Positions 37,036 to 47,968 of a DNA stretch of 64,000 bases are shown piece after piece; positions within the stretch are counted from its first letter, which is position 1; every line of letters begins with the position of its first letter. The stretch comes from Ooceraea biroi (Eukaryota; Arthropoda; Insecta; Hymenoptera; Formicidae): contig NC_039517.1 of the NCBI RefSeq assembly GCF_003672135.1, forward strand, positions 2,666,001 through 2,730,000. The letters are read 5' to 3'. The position numbers were made by a program, and so were the translations under genes. The notes below the pieces were generated by a model. The model was given only the letters and a program-made list of their open reading frames with translations, was not told the DNA's origin and did no database searches.

Positions 37036-40000
37036 TACCTTCATGAAGGTATTACTACTCGAAATTCAATTGCGGATTGCAAAATTGCAAATTTCACGAT
37101 GACGCTTTTGTTACTCTTGGATGAATTTTTTTTGCTTTTCTACAATTGTTTAGTGTCGAGAGAATTTTGCGAGAAATTTCATGCACAGTAGCATAAGGAG
37201 ACTTAGGCGGCACATGTCAGTTCCGCTCATTGTTGAGAGCCGAGTAAAAGATGTTGCGTAACAGAAGCGACCGCGGTCCGTTGGCTCTCTCGACGTGCTG
37301 AGACGGTGAATCGCTTTATACGCCATATCCGTTCGTAGCGTTCAATCAAATTTTTAATCGAATCGGAATTTCACCGAGTTTCCTCCCATACGCATACCGT
37401 TGAATTTATACGTCCTGATATGCTTCGTGGAAGGTTCATTTTACGGACGTGTAGATAGTTCCTTCAACGAGCTTGTTCTCCCGGACTCTCCTTCTATTAA
37501 ATCCTCAGATTGTTGTAACGGTACCAGCGGGCAATCGCCGAAGAGTGCCAAAAAGCAAAACGCGAGAGCTCGACGCGAAATTTCTTCCGGGACTGAGAAA
37601 GCACGCGGATTGACATTTAGACAGCATCGTTAGCAGGCGCGATCAAATGGGCATTAGAGTGGAAAGCGAAGTGATCTGATTGGGCCCATATTACGCGCTG
37701 CAGCCGCGGAGCTTAATGCTTTTTCTCATTTTAGCAAAAACCGGCCGCGTAAAAGTCGCTGTAATTTAACGTCGATCGACGCACAGGTGGGGAGGCAGGG
37801 GGATCCATTATCGTTATCCGCGATCCTAATGGACAACGTTATCGCCTCATATCGACCGGTGGTGACTGGTGAAATTGGAACGAAATCACCGCTTTACGAT
37901 ATCCATATGAGTTATAATCATTCCCCGCGGCGCGGATAAAAACTTTTACGATAACGCGCGGAAAAAGTCGTCGCGGATTGCATATCGCTGGAATTTTATG
38001 CTTTTAGCGTGCCGATGCACGTGCACGTGCCGCGGTCGATTTCTGTCACATTTTAATTACCGTAGGTCCTGCGCGCGATTAACGGACCGATGAGATCGCT
38101 GTTGCAATCGGCGGATGGAAATCGAACTCGGGCTGTCCGTTTTCTGCCAGCTCGCGTAAACGCGCAAGGACGCGCGGGGAAAACGCCACGAGACGCGAGA
38201 GAAAAACGCGGATCGCTGCACCCGCTCGCGATCGCAAGGACGCCGCAGAGAATTGAGCAATTGTTCCCCTTTTTTTTGCTCCTTCGCAAATTACAATACG
38301 TTCGCTTAACTGTGCGATTTTCCACGCGCGCACGACAGATTCGCATGCACTCGCAACACGCACACACACATGTACAATCATCAATCCGCACCATAATCGT
38401 GCGTGCGATGACTAAATTGTTTCTCATGACGCTCGGAACTCTCTTTTTATGCCGAAACTCGCCGATTAGCGTGTCTCCCGATCTAAGCTTTTTAAACGAG
38501 CAAACAGGACTCTGCGGTCGCGTTTGCTCTACGTGCCGACACGCCGCGTTATAATTGCACGTGACAGACTGATGCAGTCGTTTTCCTTCCTCCTTTTTCT
38601 TTTTTTCCATTTTTTTTATTTCGGGTAATTCAGAGTGACCATCCAGCGTACACGTACGACCGAGTGCGTCCGTAACTTCGGCCATCGTCTCTTGGCCAAG
38701 CGTTACCGGGAATCTTGCGGTCGCCCCGCCGTAATCGTTCGCCATTTATTCCGACTCGCGTATTATAATTGCGCGCGCGGCGCATAAAATCCTTCTCGCG
38801 CGCCAGCTCGCGCCTCGCTCGCCGGGATTCCCGTGTATCTCATTTTTTGTTACCGTTTATGAAATCGTCCTCTGCATTAGCGAGTCGCGCCTGGTTAGCC
38901 CAACGACGTGGATTCCGCGGCAGTAGCGCGACTGCCGAGAGACGCGTTTTAGTACCGTAAATCTTGGATACTTCTGTTAGCTCCTCGATGCTCTTATTGT
39001 AACGTTCATCCACTCGTGCCTCTTGCACGTTGACTACGACGTCATCGCTATCAGCTCAAATCACGCGTTTTTTTGCATCGAAATTTGCACTGGTAATTAC
39101 GTCGCTTTTGTTCTCGGTAGTATTTGCGCAACACGAGCCACTCAGATCGTTCGGAGGCGAGAAACAACGTGGCGTCGCAGCGTGTAAATCGCTCCGCTCG
39201 ATCCCGCGCGCGGCGCGCACATTATAATATAATTGTGCCCGTGTCTTTTTTGCCGCGCGTTCGATTCAAACAAGTTCTTCTCTCCCGGCGGTTTTTGCTT
39301 ATCGAAAATTCTCGATACGACGAATCCGCCAGGCCCATCGGCCGCCGGGGACCGTCCTCCGGCGGAGCTCTGCGGTCGTGTCCGGCCGATATAATCGCGC
39401 CGTCCGTCTCGCGCGCGTACATTATAAATGCGCGGCGCGGCTACCAAGCGGGCATCCGATGCGCGCTTCGCGGCGAGCGGGTTGTTAAGAAGCGGCCGCT
39501 GCAGCTCGGACGCGACGTGTTACGGCTGTAACCGCAACAACGCGCCTCCGACCGCAGGAACCCTTTACTTTGCTCTTTACTCCCCGAGGCCCCGCGGTCC
39601 CCGGGCACCTACCACCTCTGGCTGTCCCCCTTGGTCCCGCTGCCTCCGCCGCCACCGCGCCCATAATTACCGGCGCGATGATACCAATGGTATCGATCAT
39701 CATCGAGGCCACCCTCTCCCCCGATGTTCGATTCCCCTACGGTCCGAGCCGTAATCCCTATTAGACGCGCCGTAATTACACCCCGGTATTATATACCAAT
39801 GTTACATCGCTATATACACGTACCGCAGATCGCCGGTCTTTCTTTCTCCCGCACGAGGATGGAGGGACGGCGAGCTGAAAATTGGCCCGTGTCGAGACGC
39901 TCTCCTCGCTCGCTCTCTTCGTACGCTTCCGCGCACCGCATCCGCGAGAGAGGAGTCTCGTATTTCGCCGGGTGCGCAATTCACCCCGGCGCGATCAATA

Positions 40001-40160
40001 TTACCGTCGATATCGCGCTGCATCTACGGAAAAGTGCCCGTAACGACGTTACGAAACGTCACACCAGGCTAGTACCAGAAAGGGCTGCCGCGAAAGGCGA
40101 TGTCTTGCATCGCGTGCGTTTCTCGCAACAACGTCGGTCAGCGGGAAAACCACGGATTTA

Positions 40161-41680
40161 CAGGGTGTCCCATGGGAAGTTGCTGAAAGTAAACGATTGG
40201 TTCTCCCCTCCATGACTTCAGAAAGGGTCTTACGGTTAACGGTCGTTCATCTGAGTGTCCGCAGTTTTATTCTGGTTGTGGTAGATGCAAGTCCGTGCGC
40301 GTCAAAATGAGTAATCTGACGACGGAAGAAAAGATTTATCTTGTCGAGTGCTTCTTTTCCAGAGGAAAAGTTTATAGCAATGCTTACAGGGGGTTTCGTA
40401 CTAAATACGGAACACATAAAGTTAAGAGCGAAAACACGCTGAAAAGGTTAGAATTTATTACTTCTTTAAACGTATGCGTTACGTCACTCCATTTTTTGGC
40501 AATAAATCTGCATTAAAATAATGTTTTGTGTTATTTTTATCAGAATTATCGATAATTTTATGCAGTATGGAACTATCCAAGACCGTAGTCATGATCTGCC
40601 AGGTCCTTCTGTGTCTGTAGCTGCAGAAGAAAACATTGAAGATATTAAGAAGTATTTTGAAGAGAATCCAAATTCTTCCATTCGGAAAGCTACCCAAGCT
40701 CTTGAAATATCCAAAACAACGTTACACAGGATTTTAAAACATTTTCTGAAAATGCATCCCTATAAAATAACATCGCATCAATTGCTAACCAAACGCGCTA
40801 TGACGAAACGTGTGGAATTCTGCAAGACGATAAATGGAATGTTTGAAGATGGAGAACTTGATGCAAAATTGATAATTTACACGGACGAAGCACATTTCTG
40901 GCTAAATGGTTATGTTAATAAACAAAATTATAGATTTTGGGGGTCGGAAAATCCCAACGTTTCCCTGGCTAAACCTTTACATCGACAAAAAATAACAGCA
41001 TGGGCTGCGATCTCGGTAAAAGGAATTTATCTGCAATTCTTCGAATCAACAGTCACTGGTGAAAGTTACAAGCAGCTTCTCGAAACACAATTCTTCCCTC
41101 ATGCAAAAAAAAAGAGGTCTGGTCAGAGGATTTCATTTCATGCAGGATGGAGCGACACCACATCGAACCCAGGAGGTCTTCGAAACAATCCATAAAGTTT
41201 ATGGCAATCGAGTCATCGGTCTGGGATACCCCAAATTTGCCCAGGGGGGGCTAGAATGGCCACCGTACTCGCCGGATTTAAATCCATGTGACTTCTTTCT
41301 TTGGGGATACATTAAGGACCATTGTTATGCCGGAAATCCAGAAACAGTGTCAGATTTAGTAGTAGCTATTAAAAAAGTCGTCAGCAACATTAAAGACGAC
41401 ATGTTAGAAAAAGTTTTCACAAGTTTTCGTAGAAGAATTGATTTTTGTACAAATTTAGATGGTGCACACTTTGAAAATATTTATCATTAGCTTACTTGAT
41501 TATTAGCATATTTTTCATTAATAAAATAAACTGATATACAAACATTTTGCTAAATTTTATTTATACCCATTAAAAACTGCAGACTTTCCTCTTTCCAACG
41601 CAATTTTTGTTTTTTCAATAACTGCATACGTTTAAAAATGACAGCTGATTAGTTTCAGCAACTTCCCATGGGACACCCTG
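40161..41680 (+). mobile_element. Tc1/mariner-superfamily element, 1,520 bp, near-complete
   Basis: TA lies on both sides (40159-40160 and 41681-41682). The terminal inverted repeats are 28 bp and perfect (CAGGGTGTCCCATGGG at the start, continuing to GAAGTTGCTGAAA). One transposase gene on the plus strand fills most of the interior. Perfect ends and a single coding lesion suggest a young insertion. It is unrelated at the DNA level to the Mos1-like copies in the window. No second copy is present here. Confidence 0.96.
40307..41490 (+). pseudogene. IS630/Tc1/mariner-type transposase with one frameshift and a probable small intron
   Basis: The ATG at 40307 opens MSNLTTEEKIYLVECFFSRG. After 46 codons the frame meets GTTAGA and resumes after TTTTATCAG at 40544, so a 97-bp GT-AG intron (40447-40543) would join ENTLKR to IIDNFMQYG. 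Two helix-turn-helix regions follow (second: ALEISKTTLHRILK). The DDE core has its first Asp in IIYTDEAHFWLNGYVNKQNY, its second in HFMQDGATPHR and its third in WPPYSPDLNPCDFFLWGYIK. I count 47 residues between the second and third Asp, longer than the 34 of mariner or Tc1. A run of nine A at 41105-41113 shifts the frame by one; on either side the protein is clean to TAG at 41488. The total is about 360 residues. Only that one lesion, possibly a sequencing error, separates it from an intact gene. Confidence 0.93.
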
Positions 41681-41811
41681 TATTTTAGAGCTCATTTCGT
41701 AGCTGGTCGCACGAGAGGATGAGTCACAATGGCATTGTTCGGCCGGACGAGGAGATACAGCGCAAATCATTTCCTGCCGTATCCCTCTATCCGTCCGTCT
41801 CTCGTCCGCAC

Positions 41812-41827
41812 TCGTCATCGTCATCGC

Positions 41828-41859
<32 letters not shown>

Positions 41860-41871
41860 TCATCGTCGTCG
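41812..41871 (+). repeat. CGT/CAT/CGC trinucleotide tract
   Basis: Degenerate (GTC)n-type repeat, with units GTC, ATC and GCC mixed, directly right of the 1,520-bp transposon. It gives poly-Ser or poly-Arg chance frames. Confidence 0.85.
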
Positions 41872-44800
41872 GTGTATATGTGGAACACGACGCGCACAAC
41901 GCATCTCACGCTTGAGTGCGCGTGCGGTGCGCACACCCGTCTAAGCGTCTGACGCGTGCACGCGACGCATTTTCTGCAAACTGTTTCACGTTTCGCGGAT
42001 GATGTCAGAGAGCCGACCGTCTAGTTCTAGGCGCACATCCCGCTCCATTATGGTCGTGATCCTTTTGTTTTATGTGTACTCGACGCTACGTGTACGACGG
42101 GCAGTGCACGTTTCCCTCCGAGGCCGAGCTACGAACTGGTTCTCCGCGGAAAATGATCGCGAGTCTATTTTTTTCTCTTTTTATCGTCGATCTCGCAGCG
42201 CGCGAGACAGATCGGCCGGAATTTACGCAGCATCAGAATACTTGATGGGACCGCGGAAACGACGACCTCGGACAAGCGGCGATTGGCGGAGAACACGATC
42301 CTTCCGCGTAGCGTCCCCGGCGCAGAAGCGCGACTGAAATAAGATCACGCCGGGAACATTAAATGACACGATGCCTGACAGCTCGCGCTGCTGCACCGCG
42401 AGCATAATGGATGCGCCGATCCGCGCGACTGGTATCGCGTACCCGCCGAGACCGATCGCGCTCAATCGCGGAGAATCCGTCGCATGAATCTCGCGTGAAC
42501 GTCTCTTATGAATCTCTCGGTGCCGCTTCCGCGTCCGGCTATCGGCTCGCGTTAATTTGTAGACTGGGAAACGACGCTGGCTACTCTCGTGACTCCAGCT
42601 CAATTCCCATTCCGCAGATATATTAGTGCAGATCCCGCCGCGCGAGCATCCGTTCATCCAGATCTGATGTATCTCCGCCGCGCGAATCCTCGTGCGGACA
42701 GCTGCGCGCGGAGTCGTAGTCGTGAGCGCCGGCGTCTCGATTCTATCGATTCAATTATATTATGCGGAAGCAATCGACGACGCGATAACGGGCCGGCGCT
42801 AACGAATCGTTTCCTCCGATCGCCGATCGCCGTACGCGATCGACATTAATTGCGCGAGCTGTCTCCGCGTCTGTACCGCTCAATTTGTTCCTCGCGCCGG
42901 CACATCCCATGTTCCCGGTTACTTTTGTAACAAGCGTGCGTAACGAATGCGCGCCGGGTGCTCGAAAAACGTCGGCATCGGCGTGTATCGGCGTGCCGAG
43001 CGTATCTATCATCGCGGCCCGACCCGGCACGCTCCATTACTCTCCCGCACGCGCGCGCGAAAAATCGTGACGCGCTTCCGGCCGCGCTGCGAGGATCGCG
43101 ACTGGGATCACGACGTGACCAAGACCCAGGGAGCAGAGATGAAGGATGAGGGATGCCCCGAATCGCATCCCGCTAATCTCGTTAATCGTCTCCGCGGTTT
43201 AAACGACCGGCCGTTGCTCGTAATTTAATTATTAGCCAGACGTCACGGGCGATTCGTCTTTGCTCGTGGGGCAGGTCAAGCGGTGTCGGAGGTGAGCCCA
43301 CTGAAAAGCGAGCCATTGTGCGAACCGGTTTTCGCCGCGGTAACGATCGGATTCGCTCGTTCCTGGCGTCGTTCCGTCGTCGTCCTCGTCGTCGGACCCG
43401 AGCTCGAGGATCATTAGACACGACGTGCATAATGATTGCGTAACGTTACGCGTTACGTATGCAAGAGCGGCAGGTTATCTTTATGGCTACTGACATATAA
43501 CGAACATAACGAGAATGTACCTGCATCCTTCGCGTATCTCTCTCCTTCCATCCTACTGGATCGCGCGCCGGATTCGATCGATCGACCGGCCGATCGGAAT
43601 TAATCCAACGCGCGATGGCTTATTGGGCCTGTCCATTTACGCGCATCGCTCGGCGAGGCGTAAAAATTCCGCTGCAAAAATGCACCGGTTTATAATGTCG
43701 AGGCGTTATGTCCGTCGTAAACATCGCGCATGAAAATAGGTAGCCGCCGGGCTCTCCCGCTCGGCCGACAAACATGCTGGAAATTCGAACTAACGAGCGC
43801 GGCAATTTATCGAGAGAGATCCCGCGCGCGCAGGAAAAACGCGCGCAGGAAATATATTTATAGCGGACAGGGGCCGAGAGCGATTCCTGTTTCTCGCGTT
43901 GCATCCAATCTTTCCGGGATACCAGTTGAAAATATCTCGCGTTCTTATTGCCACCAATGAATCTGCAGTCGCCGACGTTTTCAATTTCCAGTCCTTTTCC
44001 AGCGTAACGGCGATTCTCTCCCGGACTCGTCATCGTCCGGCGCGTGCATCGTAGGCGCCTTCGATGTCTTCCCTTCCGGTATCGACGTTGCAGCAAATCG
44101 CAGCTATGCAAAAGAAAGGGCAGCAAAGCGGAGCGAGAGAGAAACGAGAGAGAGAGAGAGCGAGATCCGGCGCGAAGGGACTCTCGGCGGAAAGCTCCAA
44201 GTAAGGGCCCCCCACGAGCCACGAGCGGGGCCCGGCTCTCCGTGTGGTCCTCAGCTACGCCTCGCGGCGACCTCATCCCTTCTGCGCTCTCTCGTCCTCC
44301 CTCCGTCCTCTCGCTCCCTCGTCCGCCTCTTCTTCATCCTCCTTTTCTCGCCGGCGTTCTCTCCTCTCCTCGACAGACATAAATCTCGGTAGGTTGCATT
44401 TATACTTAATGTTGCCAATATCCCGCTTGATCCCCTCTGCCTATCCTTCCTCCCCTCACTCGGCCGCGCTTCTCTTTACTCTCTTTATTAGCCGAGAGAC
44501 CCACCACCCGGCGGGATCGAGCGTGCGGTACGACACGCCGCACTTGGCCGGTTCACCCGGTCAACCCCCCGGCCGCGACCGGGGCGAATTTATCGTTTCC
44601 CCCGGTAATGGATAGCCACGACGCCGTACGTCATCGGCGTCCTCTCTCGTGTAAGGAGTTAGCAGCCTCTTAAGGATCCTCGGGAATCAAGCACGCGGAG
44701 GGAAGATTGCGACCGACTAGCCCCGCGCGCGCTCGCGTATCCGCCAAATCGTTCGAGATGTCTGTCGTTCAATTGCATCGCGCGGATCTCTTAGACTCTT

Positions 44801-45332
44801 TCGGCATATCCAAGTGTTCATCGCGTTTCGATTCTTCGCGAAACGCAATTAATCCGTCGTAATAACTCGAGTAATCATCGAACGGAATGACCAGGCGCTT
44901 ATTCAATCGTTCAGCTCGTTCGAAAGCTTTGAAATCTCCAAACGCGACGTCATCTCGATTGCGTTCGCGCACGCAAGTCAGGAACCAGGGGAGTCCCGCT
45001 TATCAAACTTCCCCGCAAACTGGTTCTGCGGTTCCTGCTTCAGGAATAGCGATCGCCGGCGCGCACCTGCGAATGACGCGACGCGAATGTACCGTTCCTC
45101 TTCCCGCGCCCAACCGGGGATCCTCTATTTTCCCTCGGCCGAATGATGAAGCACGCGGTACGCGATGCGCGTTTATCGGCCGGTTCGATTGGTGATAATG
45201 AAGTGCGTCGTAAATCATACGCGTGGACGGCACGGGAATCTTCCACCGTCGTGTGATTATTGAGACGTTACCTGGCGCTTATTCGAGGTAGTTGCGGCGA
45301 GATCCACGCATGCCCGAGATCGTTCATTAACA

Positions 45333-45350
45333 GCGCGCGCGCGCGCGCGC
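45333..45350 (+). repeat. (GC)n tract
   Basis: This is nine uninterrupted GC units, a potential Z-DNA sequence. Confidence 0.9.
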
Positions 45351-47137
45351 ATATGCAATTCTTCTTTTATTCGGATATGTATCGTGATTGATCGCGTTGC
45401 TGAGTTGGAGCGTACACGTCGCGAATTTTCTCATTCAAACTGAAGGCCGCTTGCGAGGGTTTCAGGAGATCCTGAGAATCGAGAGGGTGATTCTCACGTA
45501 TGCCGAAACGTCAGAAGAGGGAGAGGGAGAGAAAGAGAGAGAAAGAGACAGGGGGACAGGAACGGGGGTGTATCGTGCGCTCGCTATCTACGTGCTCGCC
45601 GGGGCCGTTTTTCTGTCAATCTCCGCGTGATCCCTGTAATTTCCTGTCTAGAAAACCACGCCGTGGCTTTAATGCTCCATTGTCTCAGTCGGCCCTGCCT
45701 CCTCTTCGCCGCTCGTCCAGCGGAGACCGTACTACTCCCAGTCTACTCCCACTATTTTAACTATGCACAGAGGTTCTCATTCGTCCGGCAATAAAAATGA
45801 GTCGCAACGCGTTCTCGCGAACTCGAGCCGTTGCCGTTTCAGGAAAATTTCCGAGGAATTTCGTTTTGGCTTCTTCTATGAAACAACTTTGCTCGCCAGC
45901 TGTTCACACCTCGAACACCACTCAGCGATTTGGTAGCGAAACAGCATCTTTACCTTTTTATGGACTGCAAAGTGCACGCTTTACAAACGTGATTTCGCCG
46001 ATGGAAAATGAGCTTCGCGTCTCTCGCGATCCTCAGCATCGCGCTCGCGCGCGCTCTCCTTTCCGAGAAGTATTTTACGACGGCGTTCGGGACGCAGACG
46101 TCGGTGGCTACGTAATGGATCTTCAGGACGGCCGCGCCGGGAGAATAAAGGCAATGCCCGCGCGAGAGAAAATGCCTAAAAAGCACTTCCTCCGGGCTTC
46201 CACCAGAGTCGTTTCACCCGGGGTGAAAGGTACTCCGCTCCGCGCTAAGGAAATTTATCTCGGCCGTATCGCGCGTCGCAGAGTAATTAATACCGCGCGG
46301 GCAACAATAACGTCGCGAAAAACGGCGAACCTGCTCAGATCTCGCATCGTGCTACCAGAACCGCGACGAGCAAGGGCCGCGGGGTTGCGTTCAAACGGAG
46401 ACAAAGTGGTCGGTGCGAAGCGCGCCGCGGTTAAGCGGGGTCCCGGGGCCCCGGGGGCCCCGAGAGAAGAGGGTCGCGTCGGAGGCGGGCACGGTGAAGG
46501 GGAGGGCATTGTGATGCGCCCGGGAGATCGGTCACACGATAGACCCGGTCAAGGACGTGCTCTGCGTCGGGTTCCCAAGCGAGAGCAGCACACTCACTCA
46601 CCGTGTGCACGCGCGTGTACCGGCCCCCCTTGCGGCGGTACTCCCCTTTCTCCCGACACGTCGCTTTTCCGTCACCGTTCGCGCGATGTTGCGCCACGGC
46701 ATTTTTATTCGCAGCCGCAGCAGCGTCCCTTTCATTTACAGCGTAATTTTCCTTACTGCGCGAATTAGATCATCGAGGCAATGAAAAGTGAAACGGACGA
46801 TCAAGCGTAATGCCTCTAGGTAATCGTCGCTTGCGCGTTTCATGAGAATAGCGGCGGGGCGCCCGCGCCGGTGCGTATGGTGGCATTGTATGCGAAACGC
46901 GTGCTAACGCGTCGGAAACGCCGCGCCGAAGTAGATTGCGAAATAAAATTGTTGATCGCGCGGATCGCGGGAGATGCCCATTGTTTTTGAAGATGCGGGT
47001 CAAACGAAACGCTCTCGGTTTCTACCTCGTTCTCGCGGTGTTCCGCTGTCAAGTATTCTGTACTTGGAATCATGTTATTACATCCTCGTGGCATTATGTG
47101 CTGCGCGAATAAAATTATTAATTGCGACTTTCAACCG

Positions 47138-47968
47138 CACCCTTAGAAAGGATTTCTGATAACAAGACGAAAAATATTCTTGACTAATTTAATCGTGTTA
47201 CAAGTATAAAAAATATGAAAATAAAACAATTTTTTATTTAAATCAGTAATTTCTATTCTTCTCTCTCGAATTAAATAAGATTGTCTTACTGTCTTCAGAC
47301 AAGAGTAACATGTACACATTTATGCTTATATATTCTTGTATGTAGAATAATTTGATATTAGCGCCACTTTATAGTAGGCTTTGTCCATGTCGACGCATCA
47401 TTTTCTCACAGTCGCTCGTCGACTCGGCGCTTCTGCGTCCTTTATTCCGATAAAACGGCCAATATTTATGTGTTGCAATCGAAAATCGGGAAAGTGTTTC
47501 TGTTATTTACAATGCAAGAAATATTAAAAGATATGGAAATGTAAGTGAGTATATACAATATACTTACTTGAGAAATAAGATTCGAGATAAGACATTTCCA
47601 TATCTTTTGCACTTATTCATTGTAAATAACAGAAACACTTTCCCGATTTCCGATTGCAACACATAAATATTGGCCGTTTTGTGCAGATTCTACAAATTCT
47701 CTTAGAAGAATAGAATAAGATGTCTTTTAGATCTGACAATATTGTGAAATCAAGAATATTTTGAACTTGCTAGAAATTTGTATCTAAATCCTTCTGAGAA
47801 AATGAATGAGATAGCACGAAGATTATTTGAATCTAGATTTTCGAATTTTCTATTCAAGATTAAAATATGCTTCTTTTCAATAATAAATATGATTGTCGCT
47901 ATAGCGATCTTATTTTATGATAGATTAAAGAGTAATAGCATTAAGTCCAGAAATCTTTTCTGTGGGTG
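47138..47968 (+). mobile_element. 830-bp element of unknown family, copy 1
   Basis: It starts CACCCTTAGAAAGGATTTCT and ends with a near complement (AGAAATCTTTTCTGTGGGTG), giving about 20-bp imperfect inverted ends. The reverse complement of nearly the whole element lies at 53593-54422, with only a few differences. The interior is AT-rich and includes a 64-base-arm inverted repeat (47452-47680). There is no transposase; the one open frame (from 47778) is a hydrophobic stretch without family resemblance. The bases just outside the ends are CG on both sides here and TA on both sides in the other copy, so a 2-bp target duplication is possible but unproved. Confidence 0.92.
47452..47680. repeat. 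Internal hairpin of the 830-bp element
   Basis: The left arm begins AAAACGGCCAATATTTATGT at 47452 and the right arm ends with its complement at 47680. The arms are about 63 bases with one mismatch. A second, nested pair (GATATGGAAATG and its complement) lies toward the centre. The other copy carries the same structure at about 53879-54107. Confidence 0.9.

Larger units (their letters stand above)
27654..40158. other. Non-coding: sv 5' flank or 5'-UTR intron
   Basis: I find no gene, RNA gene or bounded transposon in these 12.5 kb. Long open frames, such as 28411-29088 on the minus strand and 38053-38745 on the minus strand, are rich in Arg, Ser and Pro, overlap open frames in other phases and lack splice or family support. 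AT-rich patches occur at about 29560-29860, 30230-30440, 33090-33250 and 33940-34040. Simple repeats are listed separately. The stretch probably contains the sv 5'-UTR and promoter, which I cannot place. Confidence 0.7.
41683..47137. other. Non-coding, CpG-rich DNA
   Basis: No gene or bounded element is seen. The longest open frame of the window (45797-46768, plus, 323 codons) lies here. Its first third has fairly ordinary composition, but it then becomes Arg/Gly/Pro-rich, has no recognisable domain, and its flanks show no convincing promoter or splice sites, so I do not call it a gene. Confidence 0.65.

Noticed and set aside
38053..38745. 230-codon minus-strand frame
   Set aside because: No domain, low-complexity Lys and Arg patches, and competing frames on the other strand.
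46598..46697. Possible minus-strand exon ending at a GTGAGT donor
   Set aside because: Arg-rich 32-codon frame in phase 0 that does not fit sv; no other support.
45797..46768. Longest open frame, 323 codons, plus strand
   Set aside because: No recognisable domain, the composition turns to Arg/Gly/Pro-rich, and stop codons are rare in this GC-rich DNA on both strands. No splice or promoter support.
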